64,000 nt of DNA from Phycisphaerales bacterium (GTDB lineage: Bacteria > Planctomycetota > Phycisphaerae > Phycisphaerales > UBA1924), in assembly GCA_007693785.1 (NCBI GenBank), contig RECY01000038.1, positions 62,001 to 126,000 of the forward strand. Reading direction: 5' to 3'. The stretch's first letter is position 1; every line of letters begins with the position of its first letter. The notes beneath the pieces are model-generated. The model was given only the letters and a program-made list of their open reading frames with translations. It ran no database searches and was not told where the DNA came from. This document shows positions 19,997 to 27,916 of the stretch, one piece after another. The translations under genes and the position numbers were made by a program.

Positions 19997-20200
19997 TTAC
20001 GACTCGTTTCGCTCTTCGATCACGTTGCCCTGATCGTCGTAGACGTAGAGCTTGCCCGGTTGCTCGGCCTTGCAGGCTTTGTGGGTGCCGTCGCAGAAGG
20101 GGAAGTTTTTCGTCAGCCCGCACCCGCAGATGAAGATGGGCTTGTCCTGCGGCTCGATCTTGATGGGGCCGGTGCCTTGGGCTCGGATGAGTCTGGCCAT
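19997..20200 (-). CDS. CDGSH-type iron-sulfur domain protein
   Basis: A 67-residue protein whose core CGCGLTKNFPFCDGTHK is the CDGSH signature (C-x-C-x2-S/T-x3-P-x-C-D-G-S/T-H), binding a redox-active 2Fe-2S cluster through three Cys and one His. The short bacterial versions consist of just this motif flanked by beta strands. ATG 20200 follows a good purine-rich stretch on the minus strand. It lies between the convergent zinc-ribbon membrane protein and the MoxR gene, 51 bases downstream of the latter's stop codon. Role unknown; likely electron transfer or cluster transfer. Confidence 0.9.
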   Translation of the reverse strand: MARLIRAQGTGPIKIEPQDKPIFICGCGLTKNFPFCDGTHKACKAEQPGKLYVYDDQGNVIEERNES

Positions 20201-20251
20201 TGGGGGCCTCCTTGGTGTGAAGTGTGCGGTCGGGCTTGATCGCGATGCGAT

Positions 20252-21244
20252 TCAGGCGGGGCTTTCGACGGTGTCGAGGATCTCGGCCAGGAGCCGCTCG
20301 GCGGCGGCGGCCGCGCCGGGCGTGCCGAACTCGTGACCGCCGCCGGCGGGGATCACGCGGTGCGCGCATACGGCGGCGACGTTGCTCGTCACGTCCTCCG
20401 GCACGACGTAGTCGCGTCCGCTAAGGAAAGCGGTCGCACGGGCGGCCTGGGCGAGCGCGAGCGAGCCGCGGGGGCTGAGCCCGAGGCGGAGTTCGGGCGC
20501 CTCGCGCGTCGCGGCCGCGAAGCGGACGATGTAGGCGAGGATCGCGTCGTCCGTGCGCACGTCGTCGACGGCCGACTGGAGCGTGATCAGGTCGTCGCGG
20601 TGGAGTACAGGCTCGAGATCCGGCAGCGCGCGGAGCCCGGGGCGCTCGCGGAGGACGCGGAGTTCGTCCTCGGGCCCGGGGTAGCCGATGGTGGTGCGCA
20701 TCAGGAAGCGGTCGAGCTGGTTCTCGGGGAGGGGATAGGTGCCCTCGAACTCGGCGGGGTTTTGCGTCGCGATGAGCATGAAGGGCGGGTCGAGGGGGAT
20801 GACGGTGCCGTCGATGGAGACGGACGCTTCGCTCATCGCTTCGAGGAGGGCGGACTGCGTGCGCGGCGTGGTGCGGTTGATCTCGTCGGCGAGGACGATG
20901 TTGGCGAAGATGGGGCCACGCTTGAGCTTGAATTCGCCGGTGTCGCGGTCGTACACGCTGACGCCGAGGACGTCGGAGGGGAGCAGGTCGGGCGTGAGTT
21001 GGATGCGTGTGAAGTCGCACTCGACGGATCGGGCGATGGCGTGGGCGAGGACGGTCTTGCCGACGCCGGGGACGTCCTCGATGAGCAGGTGCCCGCGGGC
21101 GAGAAGGCAGGCGACGACGCGGTCGACGGCCTCGGGGTGGCCCATGAAGACGCGGGTGATGTTGTCGTGCAGGCGTCGGACGGCGTCGCGCATGGCGTCG
21201 GGGCTCCGGTCGCTGCGGTTCAGTGTGGTGGGCGCTGTGGTCAT
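20252..21244 (-). CDS. MoxR-family AAA+ ATPase
   Basis: A 330-residue AAA+ ATPase of the MoxR group, chaperone-like proteins that often help assemble VWA-domain proteins. Walker A is GVGKT at residues 60-64, Walker B is VLADEINRTTP and the sensor region reads FMLIATQNPAEFEGTYPLPE, followed by QLDRFLMR. The C-terminal lid contains LGLSPRGSLALAQAARA. ATG 21244 lacks an obvious Shine-Dalgarno; an internal ATG at 21193 is possible. Unusually, no DUF58 or VWA gene follows it; the nearest VWA gene is 5.7 kb away on the other strand (26912), which may or may not be a partner. Confidence 0.93.
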   Translation of the reverse strand: MTTAPTTLNRSDRSPDAMRDAVRRLHDNITRVFMGHPEAVDRVVACLLARGHLLIEDVPGVGKTVLAHAIARSVECDFTRIQLTPDLLPSDVLGVSVYDRDTGEFKLKRGPIFANIVLADEINRTTPRTQSALLEAMSEASVSIDGTVIPLDPPFMLIATQNPAEFEGTYPLPENQLDRFLMRTTIGYPGPEDELRVLRERPGLRALPDLEPVLHRDDLITLQSAVDDVRTDDAILAYIVRFAAATREAPELRLGLSPRGSLALAQAARATAFLSGRDYVVPEDVTSNVAAVCAHRVIPAGGGHEFGTPGAAAAAERLLAEILDTVESPA

Positions 21245-21445
21245 CAGGACGGGTGTTCGCAGAAATCGGTCTGCGGGTTCGATCAGCGCCCGCGAGCATT
21301 CGGAAAATGGCAGGGGGATGCCGCCTTGCGAGTATATCGAGCGGCTCCGACGGCGTCGGCCTGAAGGGATCGGTTGTGAGACGCGTTGGCGGGTGGATCT
21401 GCTACCTTGTGCGGCCCCACGCGGCGACGCCCGGTTGCCGGGGGC

Positions 21446-21451
21446 AGGAGG
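21446..21451 (+). promoter_or_regulatory. perfect Shine-Dalgarno before a possible CTG start
   Basis: AGGAGG at 21446-21451 is 6 bases before an in-frame CTG (21458). The competing ATG-free alternatives are TTG 21386 and GTG 21548, neither with an equally good site. Confidence 0.45.
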
Positions 21452-21457
21452 ACACGC

Positions 21458-22447
21458 CTGGAGAGTCGCGGCCCGGCACCACACGATCCTGAGACGCCCT
21501 CGCATCCGCTCGAGGGCGCGGCGGCTGCGCGCGAGCCCTTGGGTGACGTGCTGGAGCGCACGCTTCGCGAGCGGTTCACGTGCGCGCGCTGCCGGTACGA
21601 CCTCGGCGGGCTGAGCATCCGCGACGTCTGCCCGGAGTGCGGGCTGCCGATCCGGGCGACGCTGCTGGCGGTCGTGGACCCGGCGGCTCAGCAGTTCCGC
21701 CCGCTTCACCGCCCGCGTGCGACGGCAGCGGCGCTCCTGCTGTGGTCCGGCGGCGGGCTGGCGTGCGCGATGCTGGTCTGGTTGATTCGGGGCGCCGAGC
21801 TGTTGCGGATGCAGGGGGGGCGGGCGCCGGAGGTGGGTCTTGCGTCGCTGGGCGCGGTCGCGGCCCTCGCGATCAGCGGGCTCGGGGCGATCGCGCTGAT
21901 CCGACCGCACGGGGGGATGGGGCGTGGAACGAGCCTGGCGGCCCTGATCGGTGTGGTGTGCTACGTCCCGATGCTCTGGATCATGGCGCAGGTGCTGCTC
22001 GTGGGGGATCGAGGGGTCCCGGCGCCATTCTTCGCATCGGGCGGGATGGCGCTGGATCGCGTGGTGGGGCGGCTCGGCTTCGGGCTCGCGGCGATCGGGG
22101 CGGTGCTCGGGCTCCGTGCGCACGCGCGGACGCTGGCGTCCAGGTCGCTCCTGCTCCGCTCGGGGCGGGTTGATCGCCAGACGATGCTCGCGGTCGGCGG
22201 GGCGTTCGGCGTGGCGATGCTCGGCGACCTGGCCCACCTGCTGGGGCGGATGGGGGGGCTCTCGCCGGACGCCGGCGACTTTGCCAACGTCGCGGGCACG
22301 GTCTTGATCGTCATTGGCTCGCTGCTGATCACGCTGGGGTTGGCGGGCGTGGTGCGGGATACGGTTCGCCTGTACCCGGCGTTGGTCCGCCCGCCGCTGT
22401 CGCTCGAGGACGTGACACGCCGACCTGAGAAGGGCGAACCCGCATGA
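21458..22447 (+). CDS. multi-pass membrane protein with N-terminal zinc ribbon
   Basis: About 329 residues if it begins at CTG 21458 behind AGGAGG; TTG 21386 or GTG 21548 are alternatives. The zinc ribbon C-A-R-C-R-Y-D-L-G-G ... C-P-E-C-G comes first, then about seven hydrophobic helices (for example AAALLLWSGGGLACAMLVWL, ASLGAVAALAISGLGAIALI and VAGTVLIVIGSLLITLGLAG). Same zinc-ribbon style as the 19114 and 52800 proteins, but placed at the opposite end here. Its stop overlaps the start of the zincin gene (ATGA), so the two are translationally coupled. Function unknown. Confidence 0.7.
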   Translation: MESRGPAPHDPETPSHPLEGAAAAREPLGDVLERTLRERFTCARCRYDLGGLSIRDVCPECGLPIRATLLAVVDPAAQQFRPLHRPRATAAALLLWSGGGLACAMLVWLIRGAELLRMQGGRAPEVGLASLGAVAALAISGLGAIALIRPHGGMGRGTSLAALIGVVCYVPMLWIMAQVLLVGDRGVPAPFFASGGMALDRVVGRLGFGLAAIGAVLGLRAHARTLASRSLLLRSGRVDRQTMLAVGGAFGVAMLGDLAHLLGRMGGLSPDAGDFANVAGTVLIVIGSLLITLGLAGVVRDTVRLYPALVRPPLSLEDVTRRPEKGEPA

Positions 22448-22869
22448 CCGGTGGCGAGCGCGATCGTTTCGATGCGATCCTGGAGGATGTTCTCGCGACC
22501 CTCCCGCCCCGCGTGGCGGCGGTGCTGGAGGAGATGCCGCTGATCGTGGAGGATCGCCCGTCGGCGGCGATCTGCCGCGAACTCGGGATCGAGGATCCGG
22601 AGAGCGACGAGGCGATGGACCTGTGCGGGCTGCACACCGGGCGGGCGAACACCGAACGCACGGTCGAGGCGAGCGGCGAACTGCCCGGGGATATCCATAT
22701 TTTCCGAGAAGGCGTGATCCGGACAGCCGGGGGGTGGCGGGCGGTCGGCGACGGGGCGTTTTCCAACGAGGCCCGGGTTCGGGAGGAGATCCGGATCACG
22801 GTGCTGCACGAGATCGGGCACCAGTTCGGGCTGGACGAGGACGACCTGGCGGAACTGGGGTACGACTGA
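22444..22869 (+). CDS. small zincin-type metallopeptidase family protein
   Basis: A 141-residue single-domain protein of the minimal zincin family (Pfam Zincin_1 type). The zinc motif HEIGH is at residues 122-126, followed by Q-F-G-L-D-E-D-D-L and a C-terminal E-L-G-Y-D, which is the hallmark end of this family. The N-terminal half has a conserved-looking VVLEEMPLIVEDRPS-like stretch. These proteins are short, cytoplasmic and of unknown target. It overlaps the preceding membrane protein by 4 bases. Confidence 0.9.
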   Translation: MTGGERDRFDAILEDVLATLPPRVAAVLEEMPLIVEDRPSAAICRELGIEDPESDEAMDLCGLHTGRANTERTVEASGELPGDIHIFREGVIRTAGGWRAVGDGAFSNEARVREEIRITVLHEIGHQFGLDEDDLAELGYD

Positions 22870-23061
22870 GATCGGGTTCGGAGCCGACGAGGTTCGCTGG
22901 CGGGGCGATGCTTGGTCGAACAGTGAAACGTGCGTCGGGGTTGTCCGAAGGGTTGGTGTGGGCGGTGCGTGCAGCGTCGGCGTAGGCGGCGTGGTACACA
23001 TGTCGTGTGGTAGGGCGGTTTGGCCCTGTGGTGATCGTGCCGCGGGCCTCATAGTGATGAT

Positions 23062-23100
23062 CCGGGGGTGTTGTCACGCCCCGGTGTCTGGAAAGGACAC
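23062..23100 (+). promoter_or_regulatory. leader hairpins around the sppA Shine-Dalgarno
   Basis: CCGGGG...CCCCGG (23062-23084) forms a strong stem, and GTGTC (23084-23088) can pair with GACAC (23096-23100) leaving the GGAAAG ribosome-binding sequence in the loop. ATG 23106 follows. Such a layout could tune translation; not proven. The rest of the 236-base gap 22870-23105 shows no gene. Confidence 0.35.
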
Positions 23101-23105
23101 GTGTG

Positions 23106-24902
23106 ATGCGTCAGATGATCGCGGCGGCTTCGGCTGTGTTGGTGCTGGGGTGCGGGCAGGCGGCGGTGCTTGCGAACGGTTCGACGAAGGTCGCGATGCT
23201 GGAGATCTCCGGCACGCCGACGGGGCAGCCGAGCCCGTTCAACTGGCTCTTCGGTGACGCGGAGCCGACGCTGCGGGACTATGTCCAGAGCGTGCGCACG
23301 GCCGCGGGTGACGCGAGCCTCGACGCGATTGTCGTCCGCCTGAAGGACGCCACGCTGACCACGGCGCAGATCCACGAGATCGGCGCCGCCCTCAACCACG
23401 CCCGCGAGCACGGCAAGCGCGTCGTCCTCTTTGCCGAGAACTACGGCGGCGCGGAGCTGCTGCTCGGCGCGCACGCCGATCAGCGCCTGATCCAGTCCGG
23501 TGGCGGCGTCTTCTTCCCGGGCGTGTTGATGGAGGAGATGTACCTCGCGGACATGCTCGAGTGGGCGGGCGTGAAGGCGCAGCTCGTGCAGGTCGGCGAT
23601 TACAAAGGCGCGAACGAGACGATGACCCGCACCGCGCCCAGCAAGGCGTGGGACGACAACATCACCAACCTGCTCGACGGGATCTACGGGAACCTGACGA
23701 CCACGCTCGGGCGCGGGATGGGGATGAGCTCGGGCGAGGTCGAGGACGCGCTCGGGAAGATCTGGTTTGCCGACGGGGCGACCGGCGTCGAGGCGGGGGT
23801 GATCGACGCGGAGGTCGATCTCGCGGTGCTGACTGACTGGCTCGGGTCGCACATGGACGCGGTGGAGATCGCGTGGACGGACCTGGAAGTCGGCTCGGGC
23901 GGCTCGTCCATCGACACCTCGAACCCGTTCGCGATCTTCCAGATGCTCAGCCGCACGCCCTCGCACACGCCCAAGCGGGAGACGATCGCGATCGTCCACG
24001 TCGAGGGCGCGATCATGGACGGCGACTCGTCGGCGGGCTCGCTGTTCGGCGGCGCGACGGCGGGCAGCCGCACGCTGCGGAACGCGCTGGAGACCGTGCT
24101 CGCTGAGGATCAGATCAAGGGTGTGATCGTGCGCATCGACTCGCCCGGTGGCTCGGCGATCGCGAGCGAGGTCATCTGGCAAGGGCTGGAGCGGGTCAAG
24201 AGCGAGAAGCCGGTCTGGGTGAGCATCGGGGACATGGCCGCGAGCGGCGGGTACTACATCGCCGTCGGCGGGGACAAGATCTACGCGAACCCGTCGAGCA
24301 TCGTGGGCTCGATTGGTGTGGTGGGCGGGAAGTACGCGGTCGGCGACCTGTATGACAAGCTGAAGATCAACGTGGTGACGCGCAGCCGCGGGCCGATGGC
24401 GGAGATGTTCGCGTCGAACCAGCCCTGGGACGAGCGTCAGCAGGCGTTGATCCGCGAGAAGATGGCCGAGACGTACGACCTGTTCGCGAGCCGCGTGCGA
24501 TCGGGGCGTCCGAGCATCGACCTGGACAAGACGGCCGAGGGGCGCCTGTTTGTCGGGACGCAGGCGGTCGAGCTCGGGATGGTGGACGCGATCGGCGGGC
24601 TCGAAGAGACGATCACGGACCTCGCGGGCGAGCTCGGGCTGGCGCGGTACGACGTGATGCACTACCCGGGGCCGAAGAGCTTCGACGACTTCATGAAGCA
24701 GCTCACCCGCGGCTTCGGGGTCTCGGCGGGCGGTGTTCAGCTCGGGCAGGGGACCGGTCCGCTCGACGTGGTCGGGGCCGCGTTGCGCGACACGCTCGGC
24801 GAGCGGCGGTGGTCGCAGGTCCGCGATGCGCTCAACGGGGCGCTCCTGCTCCGTGATGAGCCGGTGATCCTGATCTCGCCGCGGGCGTTGATCTTCCGCT
24901 GA
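23106..24902 (+). CDS. sppA: signal peptide peptidase SppA, S49 family
   Basis: A 598-residue double-domain S49 serine protease that degrades leftover signal peptides in the membrane or periplasm. The start MRQMIAAASAVLVLGC is followed by a signal/lipobox-like segment (VLVLGCGQAAVL), so it may be exported and possibly lipid-anchored. The catalytic Lys is K167 in VGDYKGANE and the catalytic Ser is S380 in GDMAASGGYY, one from each tandem domain as in E. coli SppA. The second domain shows RIDSPGGSA and SSIVGSIGVVGGK. Length fits the 67K-type family. A bidirectional terminator follows. Confidence 0.93.
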   Translation: MRQMIAAASAVLVLGCGQAAVLANGSTKVAMLEISGTPTGQPSPFNWLFGDAEPTLRDYVQSVRTAAGDASLDAIVVRLKDATLTTAQIHEIGAALNHAREHGKRVVLFAENYGGAELLLGAHADQRLIQSGGGVFFPGVLMEEMYLADMLEWAGVKAQLVQVGDYKGANETMTRTAPSKAWDDNITNLLDGIYGNLTTTLGRGMGMSSGEVEDALGKIWFADGATGVEAGVIDAEVDLAVLTDWLGSHMDAVEIAWTDLEVGSGGSSIDTSNPFAIFQMLSRTPSHTPKRETIAIVHVEGAIMDGDSSAGSLFGGATAGSRTLRNALETVLAEDQIKGVIVRIDSPGGSAIASEVIWQGLERVKSEKPVWVSIGDMAASGGYYIAVGGDKIYANPSSIVGSIGVVGGKYAVGDLYDKLKINVVTRSRGPMAEMFASNQPWDERQQALIREKMAETYDLFASRVRSGRPSIDLDKTAEGRLFVGTQAVELGMVDAIGGLEETITDLAGELGLARYDVMHYPGPKSFDDFMKQLTRGFGVSAGGVQLGQGTGPLDVVGAALRDTLGERRWSQVRDALNGALLLRDEPVILISPRALIFR

Positions 24903-24960
24903 GTCACGATCACCCCAGGTCACGGTTGATCCGCGTGAGCGGGGTTCTTTGGATCAACAA

Positions 24961-25001
24961 AACAGGCCCGCGTCCGACACCGGACGCGGGCCTGTTCTTT
25001 T
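24961..25001 (+). terminator. bidirectional terminator between sppA and frr
   Basis: AACAGGCCCGCGTCCG (24961-24976) pairs perfectly with CGGACGCGGGCCTGTT (24981-24996) around ACAC, followed by CTTTTT; the A-rich 5' flank gives a T-run on the other strand too. It serves convergent sppA and frr. Confidence 0.93.
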
Positions 25002-25040
25002 TCATTATCATCAGAGTCAGAGAAACGTGTCAACGGAGGC

Positions 25041-25601
25041 TCAGATCTCCATGACCTGCTTGGACTTCTTGTCCACGGCTTCGGTCACTTGGCCTTCGTA
25101 CTTCTTGACCAGTTCCTGGATCTCGTCCTTCAGGCCCTTGATCTCGTCCTCGGAGATGTGCCCGTCCTTGGCGATCTGGTCGGCGTGCTTGTTCGCGTCG
25201 CGCCGGGCGTTGCGGATGACGACCTTCTGCTCCTCGCCCATCTTCTTGACCTGGGCCGCGAGTTGCTGGCGACGGTCCTTGCTGAGCGGGGGGATGTTCA
25301 GGCGGATCTGCTTGCCGTCGATCTGGGGGTTGAGCCCGAGCCCGGAGGCTTCGATCGCCTTCTTGATCTCGCCGAGCGCCGCCGCGTCGAAGGGCTTGAT
25401 CAAAAGCTGGGTCGCCTCGGCGACGCTGACCTGGGCGAGGCTCTTGAGGTCGGTCATGGAGCCGTAGTACTCGACCTTGACATACTCGACCAAGGCCGGG
25501 GAGGCCCGCCCGGTGCGGATGCCGGCGAACTCCTGCCCCAGGTATTCGATCGCCTTCTTCATCAGGGCTTCGGCTTCGCTCAGGATCTGGTCGGGTGTCA
25601 T
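25041..25601 (-). CDS. frr: ribosome recycling factor
   Basis: A 186-residue protein of canonical length that, with EF-G, splits post-termination ribosomes. The N-terminal helix region carries LGQEFAGIRTGRASPALVEY, then the domain II strand region (YGSMTDLKSLAQVSVAEATQ), and the C-terminal helix includes RRQQLAAQVKKMGEE and VRNARRDANK. It is downstream of pyrH on the minus strand with a 130-base gap, the usual pyrH-frr order. Confidence 0.97.
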   Translation of the reverse strand: MTPDQILSEAEALMKKAIEYLGQEFAGIRTGRASPALVEYVKVEYYGSMTDLKSLAQVSVAEATQLLIKPFDAAALGEIKKAIEASGLGLNPQIDGKQIRLNIPPLSKDRRQQLAAQVKKMGEEQKVVIRNARRDANKHADQIAKDGHISEDEIKGLKDEIQELVKKYEGQVTEAVDKKSKQVMEI

Positions 25602-25731
25602 GGGTGTTCCTTTGCGTTCGGCAACCGCTTTGGCGCGGCCCCGGTTCGGTGTCTGGCGTCGGCGTTCGGTCCTTGGGGGCGATTATTGACACCCCGAGGG
25701 GCGGAGGCCGGTTCGGGGGCGGGCGAGGGGG

Positions 25732-26484
25732 TCAGGAGCGGTTATCGACGAGGGTGCCGATGTTCTCGCCCGCGATGACACGCCGGATGTTGCCCTTGGT
25801 CTTGAAGTCGAAGACGAGGACGGGGACCTTGTGCTCCTGGCACATCGCGAGGGCGGTGGTGTCCATGACGCCGAGGCGCTTGTTGATCGCTTCGGTGAAG
25901 CCCAGGTGCTCGTAGCGGGTGGCGGTGGGGTCCTTCTTGGGGTCGGCGGTGTAGACGCCGTCGACCTTGGTCGCCTTCATGAGCACGTCGCACTCGAGCT
26001 CGCGGGCGCGGAGGGCGGCCGAGGTGTCGGTGGTGAAGAACGGGTTGCCCGTGCCCGCGCCGAGGATCACGACACGGCCTTTTTCCAGGTGGCGGATCGC
26101 CCGCATCCGGATGAACGGCTCGGCGACCGAGCGGATGTCGATCGCGCTCATCGCCCGGCTGTCCACGCCGAGGCTCGAGAGCTTCTCCCGGAGGGCGAGG
26201 GCGTTGATGACGGTGCCGAGCATGCCCATGTAGTCGGCGGTCGCCTGCTCGATGTGCCCGGCCTTGGCGAGCTCGGCCCCACGGATGATGTTCCCCCCGC
26301 CGCAGACGATCGCGATCTGCACGCCGACCTCCGTGGCCGAGCGGACTTCCTCGGCGATCAGCGCCAGCTCGTCGGCGTCGATGCCGAACCCGCCGGGCTT
26401 GCAGAAGGCCTCGCCGCTGAGCTTGAGCAGGACACGCCGAAAAGTCGGGCGAGGGCCTTTTTGATTGGATTTTGACTGGGTCAC
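25732..26484 (-). CDS. pyrH: UMP kinase
   Basis: A 250-residue amino acid kinase family enzyme that phosphorylates UMP to UDP in the cytoplasm. Motifs are RVLLKLSGEAF at the N-terminus, VCGGGNIIRG, ATADYMGMLGTVINALAL, GAGTGNPFFTTDTSAALRA and the C-terminal KVPVLVFDFKTKGNIRR. ATG 26484 adds a ~15-residue polar leader before the first strand compared with E. coli. rpsB and tsf, which often precede pyrH, are not adjacent. Confidence 0.97.
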   Translation of the reverse strand: MTQSKSNQKGPRPTFRRVLLKLSGEAFCKPGGFGIDADELALIAEEVRSATEVGVQIAIVCGGGNIIRGAELAKAGHIEQATADYMGMLGTVINALALREKLSSLGVDSRAMSAIDIRSVAEPFIRMRAIRHLEKGRVVILGAGTGNPFFTTDTSAALRARELECDVLMKATKVDGVYTADPKKDPTATRYEHLGFTEAINKRLGVMDTTALAMCQEHKVPVLVFDFKTKGNIRRVIAGENIGTLVDNRS

Positions 26485-26911
26485 TCGTGGTCTCCGGCGG
26501 CGGGTGGAGCCGCGAGGTTGTTTTTGCGGGAACCGTCGGCACCCGTCTGCGTCAGACCAGCGGGGCGGCGAACCCCGCGCTGGGATCGCCGCGCATTCAA
26601 CGGGCGCACCGGCAGACCGTCAAGCCCCGCGGCCTCGACGGCTGTTCCCGGCTGGGGCTCGCCGCCTTGCGATCCGCGGCGCGGGCCCGCGTCATCACTG
26701 GGTGAACCCCTCTCGTGCGGGTGGTTTGACCGAACCGGCGGAGGTTGCGAGCGAAGCGATCTACAGGAGTGCGGGCGGCGTGCGTCCGATAGACTCCCGC
26801 GGGGATCGCGTGCCGTGGAGAACCGGGCGGGCATTGGACGCCCGGGCCCGCGAAACGCCGGGTTTCGCCGGAGCGCCCGTGCGAGCCCGGCGGGCGGAAG
26901 GATCCGAACCG
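26485..26911. other. 427-base gap between divergent pyrH and the VWA/Exb operon
   Basis: I see no supportable gene here, although the + frame of the VWA gene stays open. The GC-rich DNA must hold both divergent promoters, but I cannot point to convincing -35/-10 pairs. Two hairpins near its right end are listed separately. Confidence 0.5.
26823..26868 (+). promoter_or_regulatory. two consecutive hairpins in the leader of the VWA/Exb operon
   Basis: CCGGGCG (26823-26829) pairs with CGCCCGG (26839-26845) across a 9-base loop, and GCGAAAC (26850-26856) pairs with GTTTCGC (26862-26868) across GCCGG. They end 43 bases before the VWA start codon. No T-tract, so a folded leader rather than a terminator is more likely. 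Confidence 0.4.
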
Positions 26912-27916
26912 ATGGCCACGAGCTCCACGCCACCACGCGCGGCTCCCATACAGGGCGGCCTCACCGACTCGGGGGCGGAAGCCGATCCCGGGGAGGGGCT
27001 GTTGAGCGAGCGTTGGACCCGTTTTGTGAAACGAGGGGTGGTTGCGGGGCTCGGGGTTTCGCTGATGGTTCACCTCGTGCTGATGCTCGCGGCGGCGTTG
27101 ATCGTGTTCCAACGCGTGGACGGCAGCCTCGGCGGCCCGCCGGGTCTGGACGAGGTCGATTTTGCGGTGATGACCGACGCGGAGCTCCGGGAGCTCGGGG
27201 TGACGTCGCTGCCGAGCACGACGCCGCCGGTCCCGGACTTGGTCGAGCGGGAGACGGTCGAGGTCGAACTGCTGAGCCTCGCGCCCGAGGCGTTGAGCGG
27301 GCTCTCGCCGGAGCTTGGCGAGCTGGCGATGGATTCGGGGGCGGGGGATATCGCGGGCGGGCTCGGGGCCGCGGGTGGGATGGCGGGCGACGCGGGGACG
27401 GCGAGTTTCTTCGGCGTTGAAGCGGTGGGTCGACGATTCGCGTTCATCGTGGACCGCTCGGGCTCGATGAATATCGCGGGGCGGTGGCCGACGCTGCAGG
27501 AGAAGCTGCTTGAGGCGATCAACGGGCTCTCGCCGAACGCGCAATTTTTCGTGGTGCTGTTCAGTTCCGACGCGATGGCGATGAGCGGGCGAACGACCTG
27601 GACGGACGCCTCGCAGGCGGGCAAGACCTGGGGGCGTCGCGAGATCGGGAACCTGCCGATACCTTCTGGCGGGACGGTGCCGTCGCCGGGGTTCGAGATG
27701 GTGCTCCGCGTCCGCCCTCGTCCGGACGCGATCTATTTCATGACCGACGGCGAGTTCGCCGAGAGTCAGGCCCACGAGATCATCCGCATGGTTGCCGAGC
27801 TTGGCATCCCGGTGCACTGCATCACGTTCGCGAGCGACGAGGGGCGCGTGCAGATGGAGATGATCGCCCGCGCCACGGGGGGCTCGTACACGCACGTGCC
27901 GGGGCGTGTCCCGTGA
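26912..27916 (+). CDS. VWA-domain protein with TonB-like N-terminal membrane anchor
   Basis: A 334-residue protein from ATG 26912, preceded by GGAAGG. Residues 1-40 are polar; residues 42-66 form one membrane helix containing S50-L-M-V-H54, the S-x3-H spacing seen in TonB/TolA anchors that contact ExbB/ExbD. A Pro/Glu-rich linker runs to about residue 165. The VWA domain begins FFGVEAVGRRFAFIVDRSGSM with a full MIDAS motif (D181-x-S183-x-S185), and continues with FVVLFSSDAMAM, SGGTVPSPGFEM and YFMTDGEF. The domain should bind a metal ion and a protein ligand in the periplasm. First of eight overlapping genes with ExbB and two ExbD; the TonB analogy is inference. Confidence 0.85.
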   Translation: MATSSTPPRAAPIQGGLTDSGAEADPGEGLLSERWTRFVKRGVVAGLGVSLMVHLVLMLAAALIVFQRVDGSLGGPPGLDEVDFAVMTDAELRELGVTSLPSTTPPVPDLVERETVEVELLSLAPEALSGLSPELGELAMDSGAGDIAGGLGAAGGMAGDAGTASFFGVEAVGRRFAFIVDRSGSMNIAGRWPTLQEKLLEAINGLSPNAQFFVVLFSSDAMAMSGRTTWTDASQAGKTWGRREIGNLPIPSGGTVPSPGFEMVLRVRPRPDAIYFMTDGEFAESQAHEIIRMVAELGIPVHCITFASDEGRVQMEMIARATGGSYTHVPGRVP

